Notes under the pieces: generated by a model
Database searches by the model: none
What the model was told of the DNA's origin: nothing
Seen by the model: only the letters and a program-made list of their open reading frames with translations
Assembly (NCBI GenBank): GCA_013329085.1
Contig: DUKX01000086.1
Location: forward strand, 4,458-17,601
Direction: 5' to 3'
From: Methanofastidiosum sp.
GTDB lineage: Archaea; Methanobacteriota_B; Thermococci; Methanofastidiosales; Methanofastidiosaceae
Length of the DNA: 13,144 nt
Shown: positions 6,939-13,144 of the stretch, piece by piece
Layout: the number at the start of each line of letters is the position of its first letter
How positions within the stretch are numbered: the stretch's first letter is position 1
Program-made: the position numbers and the translations under genes

Positions 6939-8387
6939 TTAAATCCCAAATCTTTCATTTCGCCATCTTTTAGGTATTGATCCAAAAATAAATCTAGACA
7001 AAACAAGCAGAGCCATCAGAGTTACTAATAGAGTCGCCAAAGAAATCAAATAATCAAACCTTATAGAAAATGAAGCGATTACTATAATTATAAGAGGAGG
7101 TGTCACAAGAACAAAGAATTTGCTAAGCACCTTGGCATCAAAGAGCATTGTATTTGTCTTTAGACCAGTGAATCTTGCCGTCACGCCGGCAACATAGATA
7201 TTATTGACAAGTGCAACTAATAATGCTAAAGGCATGAGATCAATTTCACCTCTTATAATTGAAATTCCAACTACATATGACAAAGAAAGGAACCCTGTCA
7301 ACAAAAAATACAGTATGAGCTTTGCCTTAATTATCATGTCTGCTGCAACAGGCTGGTAATTTAGAAACTCATTGGTCTCAAAATTATTGAGCCATGAATA
7401 TGTCATGACACCAAAGAATCCTATAATCCCCCCATAAAAGATAGCATTGTAGTCTATTTCTATTCCCAAACTTATCTCGAATAAAGAGACTATGAAATAA
7501 ATCCCTAGCAAAGGCCCTATAAATCCCATTATAACTGGCCCTAGCCCTCCGCTTCTCTTAAGCTCTAGCCACTCTTTAGCAAGTAATGTCTTCATGTCCC
7601 CTGCAAAGGAAAACTTACCCTCAGAAGATATTATTTCCTCGTGATACTTGTTTGACTTTTCTTCAAACTTTTCTTTCATTAGAAGTATGGCTGAAACAGA
7701 AAATAGGGCAACTAGGATTATAGGAATAATAAAATACGTAATACTACCATTACCCCAGTATCCGATGGGAAGAATTATTTTTTCTAGATAAAAATCATCT
7801 AAAATGAATCTAAGGGAAATAGTTCCAAATATCGCCAAAATAAGGGCAAACATTAGCTTAGAAGACCACATAGAAATTGCAGAGAGGAGAAAGCTCAAAG
7901 ACATCCCCAGCATAAAAGAAATAGTTAGCGCCAGAAATATTAAGGCTACAAAAGAAAATGATAATTCAGATATTGGGCTAGAAACAAGTGCGCCGAGTGC
8001 AAAAGGTATGATTGAATAAAACAAATAGAAAACTGCATCTTTAATGAAAAAGTGGGCCATTATTTTCCTAAAGGATATTGGAAAGAGCTTTGGCACCTCA
8101 AGAAGAAGATTAATCTGCCCAAAGCGCCTTGTCATTACCTCCTCCCCAATCTTTCCTAAAAATCCGACAAATATCCCGTAGAAAACTGCCCCAATATTCA
8201 AGAATAAAACTGCCTGGTATAATCCCATTGATTTAATAATGACTGATGATGAAATAAAAAGGATTAATGAAAGTACAAATATTATCGCTGGAAAGAAAAT
8301 TGATCCGATAGCCCCAACAAAGGATCTGTGAAGCCTTAGCTCCTCTTTTACCATCAGGATAAAAATTTCTAAATCAAGATTGGCCAT
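6939..8387 (-). CDS. ABC-2 type transporter permease, two-repeat form
   Basis: This is a very hydrophobic protein of 482 residues with about 12 predicted membrane segments (roughly 26-52, 57-78, 113-135, 144-172, 175-196, 215-237, 283-304, 315-333, 353-375, 383-402, 422-440, 447-467). It is the membrane partner of the ATPase encoded just upstream and probably exports a substrate that cannot be inferred. The two halves look like repeats: each begins with an amphipathic KEE/KEW-x-x-LxxxRS segment (14-22 and 271-279) and carries a similar F-x-G-x-x-x-G-F-x-G second segment. One polypeptide may thus supply both transmembrane domains. A GAGGAG ribosome site inside the end of the ATPase gene precedes ATG 8387, and the genes are 4 bases apart, so they are surely co-transcribed. 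Confidence 0.85.
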   Translation of the reverse strand: MANLDLEIFILMVKEELRLHRSFVGAIGSIFFPAIIFVLSLILFISSSVIIKSMGLYQAVLFLNIGAVFYGIFVGFLGKIGEEVMTRRFGQINLLLEVPKLFPISFRKIMAHFFIKDAVFYLFYSIIPFALGALVSSPISELSFSFVALIFLALTISFMLGMSLSFLLSAISMWSSKLMFALILAIFGTISLRFILDDFYLEKIILPIGYWGNGSITYFIIPIILVALFSVSAILLMKEKFEEKSNKYHEEIISSEGKFSFAGDMKTLLAKEWLELKRSGGLGPVIMGFIGPLLGIYFIVSLFEISLGIEIDYNAIFYGGIIGFFGVMTYSWLNNFETNEFLNYQPVAADMIIKAKLILYFLLTGFLSLSYVVGISIIRGEIDLMPLALLVALVNNIYVAGVTARFTGLKTNTMLFDAKVLSKFFVLVTPPLIIIVIASFSIRFDYLISLATLLVTLMALLVLSRFIFGSIPKRWRNERFGI

Positions 8388-8391
8388 GGAG

Positions 8392-9102
8392 TTACTCCTC
8401 TATAAGCCTCATGAAGATATCTTCAAGATGCTCCCCTTCTTTTAATCTGATTTTATCCAGACTACCTTGGGAGATGATCTTCCCCTTGTTAATTACTGCA
8501 ACTTCAGTGCAGAGTTTTTCTGCAATATCAAGAATATGCGTGCACATGAAAATGGTGCACCCTTCTTTAACGAGATTAAATAAATACCCTCTGACTTTCT
8601 TTTGGAAAATTGGGTCAAGGTTTATGAAAGGCTCATCAAGAAATAATAACTTTGGCTCGTGGATAAATGCAGCAGAAAGCATCATCTTCTGCCTCTGGCC
8701 TTTTGAGAGGTCTTTACACAATATTTCCTTCTTTTCTTCTATCTCAAAAAAATCAAGCCATTTAGAAACTCTTGAGTCTATATTTTCTAAGTTTCTTAGC
8801 CTGCAAACAAACTTCAGAAATTCTTCTGCTGTCAAAAAAGAAGGCGGGCTTTCAGCCTCTGGGACTATCCCTGAGATTCTTTTGATTTCAATTGAATCAG
8901 ATGTTGAAAGATTCATTACCTCTGCATTTCCAGAGTCTTGATCAAGCTGCCCCGTTAATATCCTAACAAGTGTAGTTTTCCCAGCGCCGTTAGGTCCAAG
9001 AAGGCCAAAAAATTCACCTTCTTTGACTTTAAGATTAATTCCATCTAAGGCCTTGTAATCTCCAAAACTCTTTGAGATGTTATTGGCAAATATTGCAGTC
9101 AT
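8392..9102 (-). CDS. ABC transporter ATP-binding protein
   Basis: The 236 residues form a complete nucleotide-binding domain: Walker A GPNGAGKT (36-43), signature LSKGQ (132-136), Walker B LLFLDE (152-157), D loop NLDP (161-164) and switch His189 in THILD. The Q-loop position reads VPEAES, with Glu in place of Gln; related ABC-2 ATPases often show this. It powers the permease encoded 4 bases downstream, and the pair resembles NatA/CcmA-type exporters. The substrate is unknown. No ribosome site precedes ATG 9102, and a TATA box sits about 26 bases before it, so the transcript is probably leaderless. Confidence 0.93.
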   Translation of the reverse strand: MTAIFANNISKSFGDYKALDGINLKVKEGEFFGLLGPNGAGKTTLVRILTGQLDQDSGNAEVMNLSTSDSIEIKRISGIVPEAESPPSFLTAEEFLKFVCRLRNLENIDSRVSKWLDFFEIEEKKEILCKDLSKGQRQKMMLSAAFIHEPKLLFLDEPFINLDPIFQKKVRGYLFNLVKEGCTIFMCTHILDIAEKLCTEVAVINKGKIISQGSLDKIRLKEGEHLEDIFMRLIEE

Positions 9103-9122
9103 AATAAATCATGCATATGCCT

Positions 9123-9134
9123 AGATATTTAAGA
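9123..9134 (-). promoter_or_regulatory. TATA box for the ABC operon, leaderless start
   Basis: On the minus strand this reads TCTTAAATATCT, centred about 26 bases before the ATG at 9102. That is the normal archaeal TATA-to-transcription-start distance, so transcription would begin at or next to the ATG. No Shine-Dalgarno sequence is present, which agrees. Confidence 0.5.
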
Positions 9135-9217
9135 TTACCCAAATTATTCGCAGAAAACTCAAAAATATCGAGAGTAATTAAATTATGAAAAATTCTTAAA
9201 GTGAATCTAAAGAAAAC

Positions 9218-9226
9218 TATTTTATA
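9218..9226 (+). promoter_or_regulatory. TATA box for first flavodoxin gene
   Basis: TATTTTATA is centred about 35 bases before ATG 9257, predicting a leader of about 8 bases. It lies too close to the in-frame GTG at 9233 for that codon to be transcribed as a start, so it supports the ATG at 9257. Confidence 0.5.
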
Positions 9227-9256
9227 CCAATCGTGGCCAGTATATTTAGGGATTAC

Positions 9257-9823
9257 ATGGCAAAGAATGTTATGATTGCATATGGCAGCAGGTATGGGTG
9301 CACTGAAGAAGTATCTAAAGAGATAGGTAAGACTTTAGAAGCGGCCGGGATAACTACAAAGATTATTAATTTAGGCGGTCTAAAGGAAAGTGACATCCCC
9401 TCTATTGAAAATTTTGATGGGGTTTTAGTAGGTTCAGGTATTAAAGTCGGTAAATGGACAAATGAAGCTGATTTATTTATAGATAAAAATAAAGATAGAT
9501 TTAAAGATACAATCTTTGGCATGTTTGCCTGTGCAGGATTTGTAGCAAATGACCCTGAAAAGTCAAAAGATATGTATGTAGAAGAAAAAATTCAAAAGCT
9601 TGGACTAAACCCAGATGTATACGATATCTTTGGTGGGGTCTTTGACCTTTCAAGAAAATCCAAAGCAGGATTTATGGATAGAAAAATCATGTCCATAGCA
9701 GCAAAAGGATTAGAAAGAGAGAAGGGGATTAAAATAGAAAAGAAAGGAAAGAACGACTTCAGGGATTGGAACCAAATAAAATTATTTACATTGAAGTTTG
9801 CAGAATTAGTCAAATCAAAATGA
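9257..9823 (+). CDS. Flavodoxin-domain protein (first copy)
   Basis: The 188 residues form a flavodoxin-like domain of the type that includes HemG-like protoporphyrinogen oxidases. The N-terminal strand and FMN phosphate loop are VMIAYGSRYGCTEEVS (5-20), followed by NFDGVLVGSGIKVGKW (second flavin-side loop) and a FACAG strand. It should bind FMN and carry electrons in the cytoplasm; the substrate or partner is unknown, and haem synthesis is only one possibility. The start at 9257 is chosen over GTG 9233 because it aligns with the paralogue's ATG, has AGGGAT just upstream and fits the TATA box. A paralogue follows 83 bases downstream in the same direction. Confidence 0.87.
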   Translation: MAKNVMIAYGSRYGCTEEVSKEIGKTLEAAGITTKIINLGGLKESDIPSIENFDGVLVGSGIKVGKWTNEADLFIDKNKDRFKDTIFGMFACAGFVANDPEKSKDMYVEEKIQKLGLNPDVYDIFGGVFDLSRKSKAGFMDRKIMSIAAKGLEREKGIKIEKKGKNDFRDWNQIKLFTLKFAELVKSK

Positions 9824-9869
9824 AAGCTATTGATAATTTCTAAACAAATGCAGGATATAGTCAGAAAAT

Positions 9870-9880
9870 ATTTTATATAA
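9870..9880 (+). promoter_or_regulatory. TATA box for second flavodoxin gene
   Basis: ATTTTATATAA is centred about 32 bases before ATG 9907. This is nearly the same geometry as the first copy's promoter, so the interrupted gene still appears to have its own promoter. Confidence 0.5.
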
Positions 9881-9906
9881 AACGACCTAATATATTTCGT
9901 GATTAG

Positions 9907-10482
9907 ATGACAAAAAGTGTTTTGGTCGCATAGGGTAGTAGGTATGGTTGCACCGAGGAAGTATCGCAAGAAATCGGAAAGGTATTAGAAAAAGAAGGGG
10001 TAAATGTAAGTTTAGTGAATCTTGAATTATCTAAGAATGTTCCTGACTTAAAAAATTTTGATGGTATCTTAGTTGGCTCTGGGGTAAAGATTAGCAAATG
10101 GACAAAGGAAACAGACAATTTTCTCAAGAAAAATAAAATGCAATTAAAAGATAAAATTATAGGTCTTTATGCCTGTTGTGGATTGACTACAGAAGACGCT
10201 GAAAAAGCAAAGAAGATTTATGTTGAAGACAAAATTCAAAAACTAGGGATTGCCGCGCAATTATTCGATGCTTTTCCAGGAAAATCTATCCTATCTGATT
10301 TTGATCTATCCAATCCAAAAATCGGTTTTATAGAAAGAAAAATTATAGAACAGGCAGCTAAGGCTCAAGCGAAAGATAATAAGCCAATAAAAATTGATGA
10401 TAAGTGGAAGGATGATCCCAAAGGCTTGAAGCAAATTAGATCTTTTGCCACAAAATTTGCAGAACTAGTAAAGTCTAAATAA
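9907..10482 (+). pseudogene. Second flavodoxin-domain gene with in-frame TAG at codon 9
   Basis: From ATG 9907 the frame reads MTKSVLVA, then TAG (9931-9933), then GSRYGCTEEVSQEIG and on without another stop to TAA at 10480. It aligns end to end with the first copy (MAKNVMIAYGSRYGCTEEVS) and ends in the same FAELVKSK. The TAG replaces Tyr9 (TAT in copy 1), next to the FMN phosphate loop. There is no frameshift, and the rest looks intact, with flavodoxin landmarks such as NFDGILVGSGVKISKW. An internal GTG at 10015 could start a 155-residue product, but that would lack the FMN loop. The simplest reading is a recent nonsense mutation or sequencing error. Readthrough, for instance as pyrrolysine in an archaeon that has it, is the alternative. 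Two other genes here end in TAG, which weakens but does not exclude that. Confidence 0.75.
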
Positions 10483-10492
10483 TAAAAAAACT

Positions 10493-11062
10493 TTAGCAAA
10501 ATGTGTAATTCGAATAGTCCATCTGTATTTGTATCTTTTCTCTAATTTCTTTTCCCATAATCTTTTCACAGAGATAAAGCCCTAAATCTATTGCGGAGGA
10601 AACTCCTCTTGCAGTGACAATATTTCCATCCTCAACTATTCTACAGTCTAAGACATTATTTGTATATTTCTTTAAATCTCCCATGACACGCCTATGAGTA
10701 GTTGCGTTCTTATCTTTTAATTTTCCTATTATCCCTAATAGTAAAGATGCATAGCATACAGTACATATGACAGTAGATTCTGGTATTTTTATTAACCAAT
10801 CTAAAAATTCTTTATTTTCCATTAATTCAAAGATTCCTTTGCCACCAGGAATTATTACATAATCATAACTAGACAAATCATTTCTGACTTTTGTAGGCAC
10901 TATTTCTAGCCCCTCTACAGATATTACTCGATCAGTAAATGAACAAACGTCATATTCAAAAGAATCTGAGAATTTCATAGTTCTAATTCTTGTCAATGGA
11001 TCATACACTCCGATAAAATCAAGAGTTGTTAGATCATTAAAAATAATAAAAGCTATTTTCAT
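10493..11062 (-). CDS. DJ-1/PfpI family protein
   Basis: The 189 residues form one DJ-1/PfpI (class I glutamine-amidotransferase-like) domain. Landmarks are an N-terminal strand KIAFIIFNDLTTLDFIGVYDPL, IIPGGKG (70-76), the nucleophile elbow TVCYASLLLG with probable catalytic Cys103, ATTHRR (120-125) and TARGVSSAIDLGLYL (150-164). Cys in the elbow followed by ATTH and a GVSSxIDL strand resembles the isonitrile-hydratase/ThiJ-like subgroup, and Asp21 stands near the usual acidic partner. A hydratase, glyoxalase-like or stress role are all possible. It converges with the second flavodoxin, 10 bases apart. ATG 11062 has no clear ribosome site beyond a short GGGG run, and the predicted leader is under 10 bases. 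Confidence 0.85.
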   Translation of the reverse strand: MKIAFIIFNDLTTLDFIGVYDPLTRIRTMKFSDSFEYDVCSFTDRVISVEGLEIVPTKVRNDLSSYDYVIIPGGKGIFELMENKEFLDWLIKIPESTVICTVCYASLLLGIIGKLKDKNATTHRRVMGDLKKYTNNVLDCRIVEDGNIVTARGVSSAIDLGLYLCEKIMGKEIREKIQIQMDYSNYTFC

Positions 11063-11090
11063 GTGGCCCCATTTATCAAATAAAAATAAT

Positions 11091-11100
11091 CTTTAAATAC
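11091..11100 (-). promoter_or_regulatory. TATA box for DJ-1/PfpI gene
   Basis: On the minus strand GTATTTAAAG is centred about 34 bases before ATG 11062, giving a leader of roughly 8 bases. The intergenic region also holds the divergent azlC promoter. Confidence 0.4.
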
Positions 11101-11128
11101 TTTATTTTTTACAATAAGAAATTAGCAA

Positions 11129-11140
11129 TGTTTATAAAAA
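11129..11140 (+). promoter_or_regulatory. TATA box for azlCD operon
   Basis: TGTTTATAAAAA lies about 65-70 bases before the azlC start, predicting a leader of about 40 bases with the AAAGGCG ribosome site near its end. Confidence 0.35.
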
Positions 11141-11201
11141 GATTATCATCAAAAAAGTTAACAAATTATTGATTATCTAGGAATTATTAAAGGCGAACTA
11201 A

Positions 11202-11891
11202 ATGAAATCGAACTTTGTCAAAGGATTCTCGGCCACCATACCTGTTGCAATATCTGTGGCTGCGTATGGACTTGTTCTGGGCGTTCTTGCTTATTCGAAA
11301 GGAGTTACATTTTTTGAGTTATTAATTATGGATGTTGTAACATTTGCAGGCTCTGCGCAATTCCTAATGGTTGAGCTTTGGAAAGACCCACTTCCTGTAA
11401 CGGAGATGCTTTTTGCAGTTTTTGCCATCAATTTGAGATATCTTCTTATTGGTGCTTCTCTTACGCCACTTTTCAAGGGAAGTTCGCTATTTGAAAAGGC
11501 AGCCTTGATGCATCTTGTGGCGGATGAAAACTGGGCAGTTACAATGTCAAGATTAAAAAAAGAAAAGATCACCCCTTACTTTCTTTTTGGCGGCGGGATA
11601 TGCCTTGTTATCTTCTGGTTAATCAGTACTTTGGCTGGCCATACCTTCAGCTTTATTATATCCGACCCTTATTCAGTGGCACTTGATTTTGTGATCATAA
11701 TAATATTTACCGCTTTAGTGGCAAGTTTCTATGATGGAAAAGATAGCATACTTCCCTGGATAGTTGCGGCCATATTTGCCTATTTATCATTTTTATTCAT
11801 ACCTGGAAAATGGTATGTCGTCATAGGGGGATTGACAGGCGCTTTAGCATATTCGATTGAAAAATATTTTAGAGAGGATAAAAGTGAATGA
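11202..11891 (+). CDS. azlC: AzlC family branched-chain amino-acid exporter, large subunit
   Basis: This is a hydrophobic protein of 229 residues, the usual AzlC length. It carries AzlC landmarks: FxKGFSATIPVAISVAAYG near the N terminus, VVTFAGSAQFLMVELW (45-60), FAINLRYLLIGASLTP (75-90) and HLVADENWAV (about 104-113). With AzlD it forms an inner-membrane exporter known in bacteria for branched-chain amino acids and their analogues; the substrate in this organism is inferred from the family. The ATG at 11202 is preceded by AAAGGCG at suitable spacing. The gene overlaps azlD by 8 bases, so the two are translationally coupled in one operon. Confidence 0.92.
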   Translation: MKSNFVKGFSATIPVAISVAAYGLVLGVLAYSKGVTFFELLIMDVVTFAGSAQFLMVELWKDPLPVTEMLFAVFAINLRYLLIGASLTPLFKGSSLFEKAALMHLVADENWAVTMSRLKKEKITPYFLFGGGICLVIFWLISTLAGHTFSFIISDPYSVALDFVIIIIFTALVASFYDGKDSILPWIVAAIFAYLSFLFIPGKWYVVIGGLTGALAYSIEKYFREDKSE

Positions 11892-12189
11892 TTTTGACAT
11901 GTTAGTTATGATCGTGATAATTCTCGCAGGTATTATCACCTACTCTTTGAGATTCGGTGGACTTTTGATAGGAAATATACTATCTAAGCACAAATTTGTT
12001 GAAAATTTGATAAAGGCGTTACCCGGAACACTCTTACTTTCATTTATTGTCCCAAGTATTATCTCTGAAGGAATCCCAGGTGCCATAAGTGCTCTTATAA
12101 CAGGCGTTGTTGCAAAGAAGACAAATAATGTCTTAATAGCATTGATAATAGGTATGGCCATTATAATTTTATTCAGAAATCTATTATAA
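11884..12189 (+). CDS. azlD: AzlD family branched-chain amino-acid exporter, small subunit
   Basis: The 101 residues are mostly hydrophobic, with three or four membrane segments. The AzlD pattern is ITYSLRFGGLLIG followed by ALPGTLLLSFIVPSI. It is the small partner of AzlC in the same membrane exporter. I chose GTG at 11884 over the upstream in-frame TTG at 11857, because AGAGAGG (11871-11877) lies 6 bases before it and the resulting length matches the family. It overlaps the end of azlC by 8 bases. A strong palindromic hairpin sits just after its stop. Confidence 0.9.
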   Translation: MNDFDMLVMIVIILAGIITYSLRFGGLLIGNILSKHKFVENLIKALPGTLLLSFIVPSIISEGIPGAISALITGVVAKKTNNVLIALIIGMAIIILFRNLL

Positions 12190-12212
12190 AAAAGAAATAT
12201 TTCTAATTTTTT
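12188..12212. terminator. Bidirectional terminator between azlD and convergent gene
   Basis: A 12-base perfect palindrome, AGAAATATTTCT (12193-12204), is flanked by an A run on the left and a T run on the right. Each strand therefore reads stem then T run. It follows azlD and covers the stop codon of the convergent minus-strand gene, so it could serve both. Confidence 0.5.
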
Positions 12213-12547
12213 CCAAGGCCAAGCATATTCATTAGCGCATCGAATGGAGATTCTTTCGGGAAGATTCTAACAGTCTCCATACTCCCACAATTTTGGAATA
12301 CTATCGTTCCAGAACTTTTTGCCTGATATATGCAATATTTACAGTTGACTCCAACTAACTCAACACATCCCGTAGAAAGATTCTGATTAATTGTTGTATT
12401 TAAAGGATAAACAAAAAAACTATCGCCGACTTTTAGTGTATCCTTCTCAAGTATTATAGAAACGCAGTCGTCGCTTAGAACTGACGTCGTTCCTAAAAAC
12501 GATAATATTACTAATAAGCCGATACTTATCAGAATTATTTTCTTCAT
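12203..12547 (-). CDS. Small exported protein with five cysteines, function unknown
   Basis: The 114 residues begin with a clear signal peptide or membrane anchor: MKK, then a hydrophobic stretch to about residue 20, with likely cleavage near residues 22-26. The mature part has five Cys (28, 61, 69, 72, 87), including a CKYC pair at 69-72, and a beta-rich pattern (SIILEKDTLKVGDSFFVYPL and later TVRIFP). It ends in a short amphipathic tail, DALMNMLGLG. It should act outside the cell membrane. The cysteines may form disulphides or bind metal or a lipid. I do not recognise a family. ATG 12547 has AAAGGCG as ribosome site. The stop is TAG, and a terminator overlaps it. Confidence 0.7.
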   Translation of the reverse strand: MKKIILISIGLLVILSFLGTTSVLSDDCVSIILEKDTLKVGDSFFVYPLNTTINQNLSTGCVELVGVNCKYCIYQAKSSGTIVFQNCGSMETVRIFPKESPFDALMNMLGLGKN

Positions 12548-12563
12548 AAGTCACGCCTTTTGA

Positions 12564-12591
12564 TATATTAAGGATATATACTCTTAATATA
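12564..12591. repeat. 9-bp inverted repeat at a promoter, possible operator
   Basis: TATATTAAG (12564-12572) and CTTAATATA (12583-12591) are perfect inverse copies with a 10-base spacer. They overlap the TATA-like element and probable transcription start of the exported-protein gene. Half-sites 19 bases apart would fit a dimeric regulator, though AT-rich DNA makes such repeats fairly easy to find. Confidence 0.4.
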
Positions 12592-12595
12592 AATC
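12586..12595 (-). promoter_or_regulatory. TATA box for exported Cys-rich protein gene
   Basis: On the minus strand ATTTATATTA is centred about 43 bases before ATG 12547, leaving a leader of about 18 bases that includes the AAAGGCG ribosome site. Confidence 0.4.
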
Positions 12596-12706
12596 TTTCT
12601 GATTTGGCCTAAAAGCACCTAATTTTAATATCAATAGATTATTATCGCCTTTAGACTAAAATAGAAAAAGTAAAATAGTTGAATCTCTAGTTAGTATAAG
12701 AGGGAT

Positions 12707-12946
12707 ATGCCACGCAAAGAAAAAATAAAAAGCCTAGTAAAACAGGGCAAAGATATATTGGGGATAAAAGAAGGTGAATACGTAAATAGAGGCGCCTTTG
12801 CTGCATGGAGATCCAATGTCTATAATTTTCTAAATGATGAATTCTCGATAGAAGTAGCCCTTGAATTTACAAATATTTGTGGAAATAATCACCATAAAAA
12901 TGTTGAAAATGGGATTTATTTCTTAGAAAATCTAGATTCTGATTAG
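12707..12946 (+). CDS. Small protein of unknown function
   Basis: The 79 residues are charged and probably all helical, with no signal peptide or membrane segment. The middle, EYVNRGAFAAWRSNVYNFLNDEF, with its W-x-x-x-x-x-x-F-L pattern, faintly recalls helical N-terminal modules of larger effector-like proteins, but I cannot name a family. AGAGGG lies very close before ATG 12707, a somewhat short spacing. The stop is TAG, followed two codons later by an in-frame TAA. It converges with the GNAT gene, 10 bases apart. It could be a stand-alone protein or a remnant of a longer one. Confidence 0.6.
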   Translation: MPRKEKIKSLVKQGKDILGIKEGEYVNRGAFAAWRSNVYNFLNDEFSIEVALEFTNICGNNHHKNVENGIYFLENLDSD

Positions 12947-12956
12947 TCATCTTAAA

Positions 12957-13144
12957 TCAATAATTATCAAGATTTAATTCTATTTCTGGATCAATTGGGT
13001 CAGTAAAACCAAATCTCCGATACATTTGGATCCCATCTTTTGTTGCGTGGAGATTCAAGATCTCTATGCCTAGTATTTTTGCTTCCTCGATGAGTTTTTT
13101 TATTAATTCGGTACTGATTCCATTTCTTCTAGCTTTAGGCACTG
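12957..13144 (-). CDS. GNAT family N-acetyltransferase, C-terminal part
   Basis: About 62 residues are visible; the N-terminal part lies beyond the window end, and the GTG at 13142 is very likely internal. The fragment shows the acetyl-CoA-binding motif A (PKARRNGISTELI, the R/QxxGxG/A pattern, with Ser at the last position) and the C-terminal GNAT signature MYRRFGF. These proteins move an acetyl group from acetyl-CoA to an amine of a small molecule or protein; the substrate cannot be told from this part. Confidence 0.85.
   Translation of the reverse strand, partial: VPKARRNGISTELIKKLIEEAKILGIEILNLHATKDGIQMYRRFGFTDPIDPEIELNLDNY

Noticed and set aside
9233..9256. GTG at 9233 as start of the first flavodoxin
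   Set aside because: It lies only about 10 bases from the TATA box, and the extra residues have no counterpart in the second copy.
10015..10482. A separate 155-residue gene starting at GTG 10015
   Set aside because: Homology to the first flavodoxin continues upstream in the same frame to ATG 9907, so this is part of a longer interrupted gene.
11857..11883. TTG at 11857 as azlD start
   Set aside because: GTG 11884 has a good ribosome site at proper spacing and gives the usual AzlD length.
1..13144. CRISPR array, tRNA, rRNA, insertion sequence or attachment site
   Set aside because: I saw no regularly spaced direct repeats, no tRNA-like cloverleaf and no transposase or integrase.

Overview
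The window looks like chromosomal DNA of an AT-rich archaeon, most likely a euryarchaeote. The evidence is a protein with a TATA-binding-protein (TBP) repeat, archaeal TATA boxes about 25-35 bases before several start codons, very short or absent leaders, and an archaeal-style histidine kinase. I cannot fix the lineage. A methanogen-related group is possible, but no methanogenesis gene is present.

Layout. Positions 1-864 hold the C-terminal part of a type I restriction-modification methyltransferase (HsdM), cut by the window edge. It converges on a small protein with a single TBP repeat (869-1168/1177). Positions 1356-6821 form a sensor block with three PAS-rich proteins: one on the plus strand (1356-2717), and on the minus strand a PAS/GAF protein (2646-4487) just downstream of a complete GAF-PAS-PAS-PAS histidine kinase (4545-6821). 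The first two meet tail to tail. Each stops inside a PAS domain and neither has a kinase module, so their meeting point looks like an inversion breakpoint or an assembly chimera.

Positions 6939-9102 encode a two-gene ABC-2 exporter on the minus strand, with the ATPase first and the permease second. Two tandem flavodoxin-family genes follow on the plus strand (9257-9823 and 9907-10482). The second is intact except for an in-frame TAG at codon 9, where its paralogue has Tyr just before the FMN-binding loop. A DJ-1/PfpI protein (10493-11062, minus) converges on it. An azlC-azlD branched-chain amino-acid exporter operon follows (11202-12189, plus). The window ends with a small exported Cys-rich protein (12203-12547, minus), a small unknown protein (12707-12946, plus) and a GNAT acetyltransferase fragment cut by the window end (12957-13144, minus).

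How they work together. The ABC pair and the azlCD pair are clear functional units. The kinase and the neighbouring PAS protein may be co-transcribed; no response regulator lies nearby. The most unusual items are the PAS-to-PAS junction, the TAG-interrupted flavodoxin and the half-size TBP. No tRNA, rRNA, CRISPR array or insertion sequence was recognised. No gene-free stretch exceeds 300 bases.
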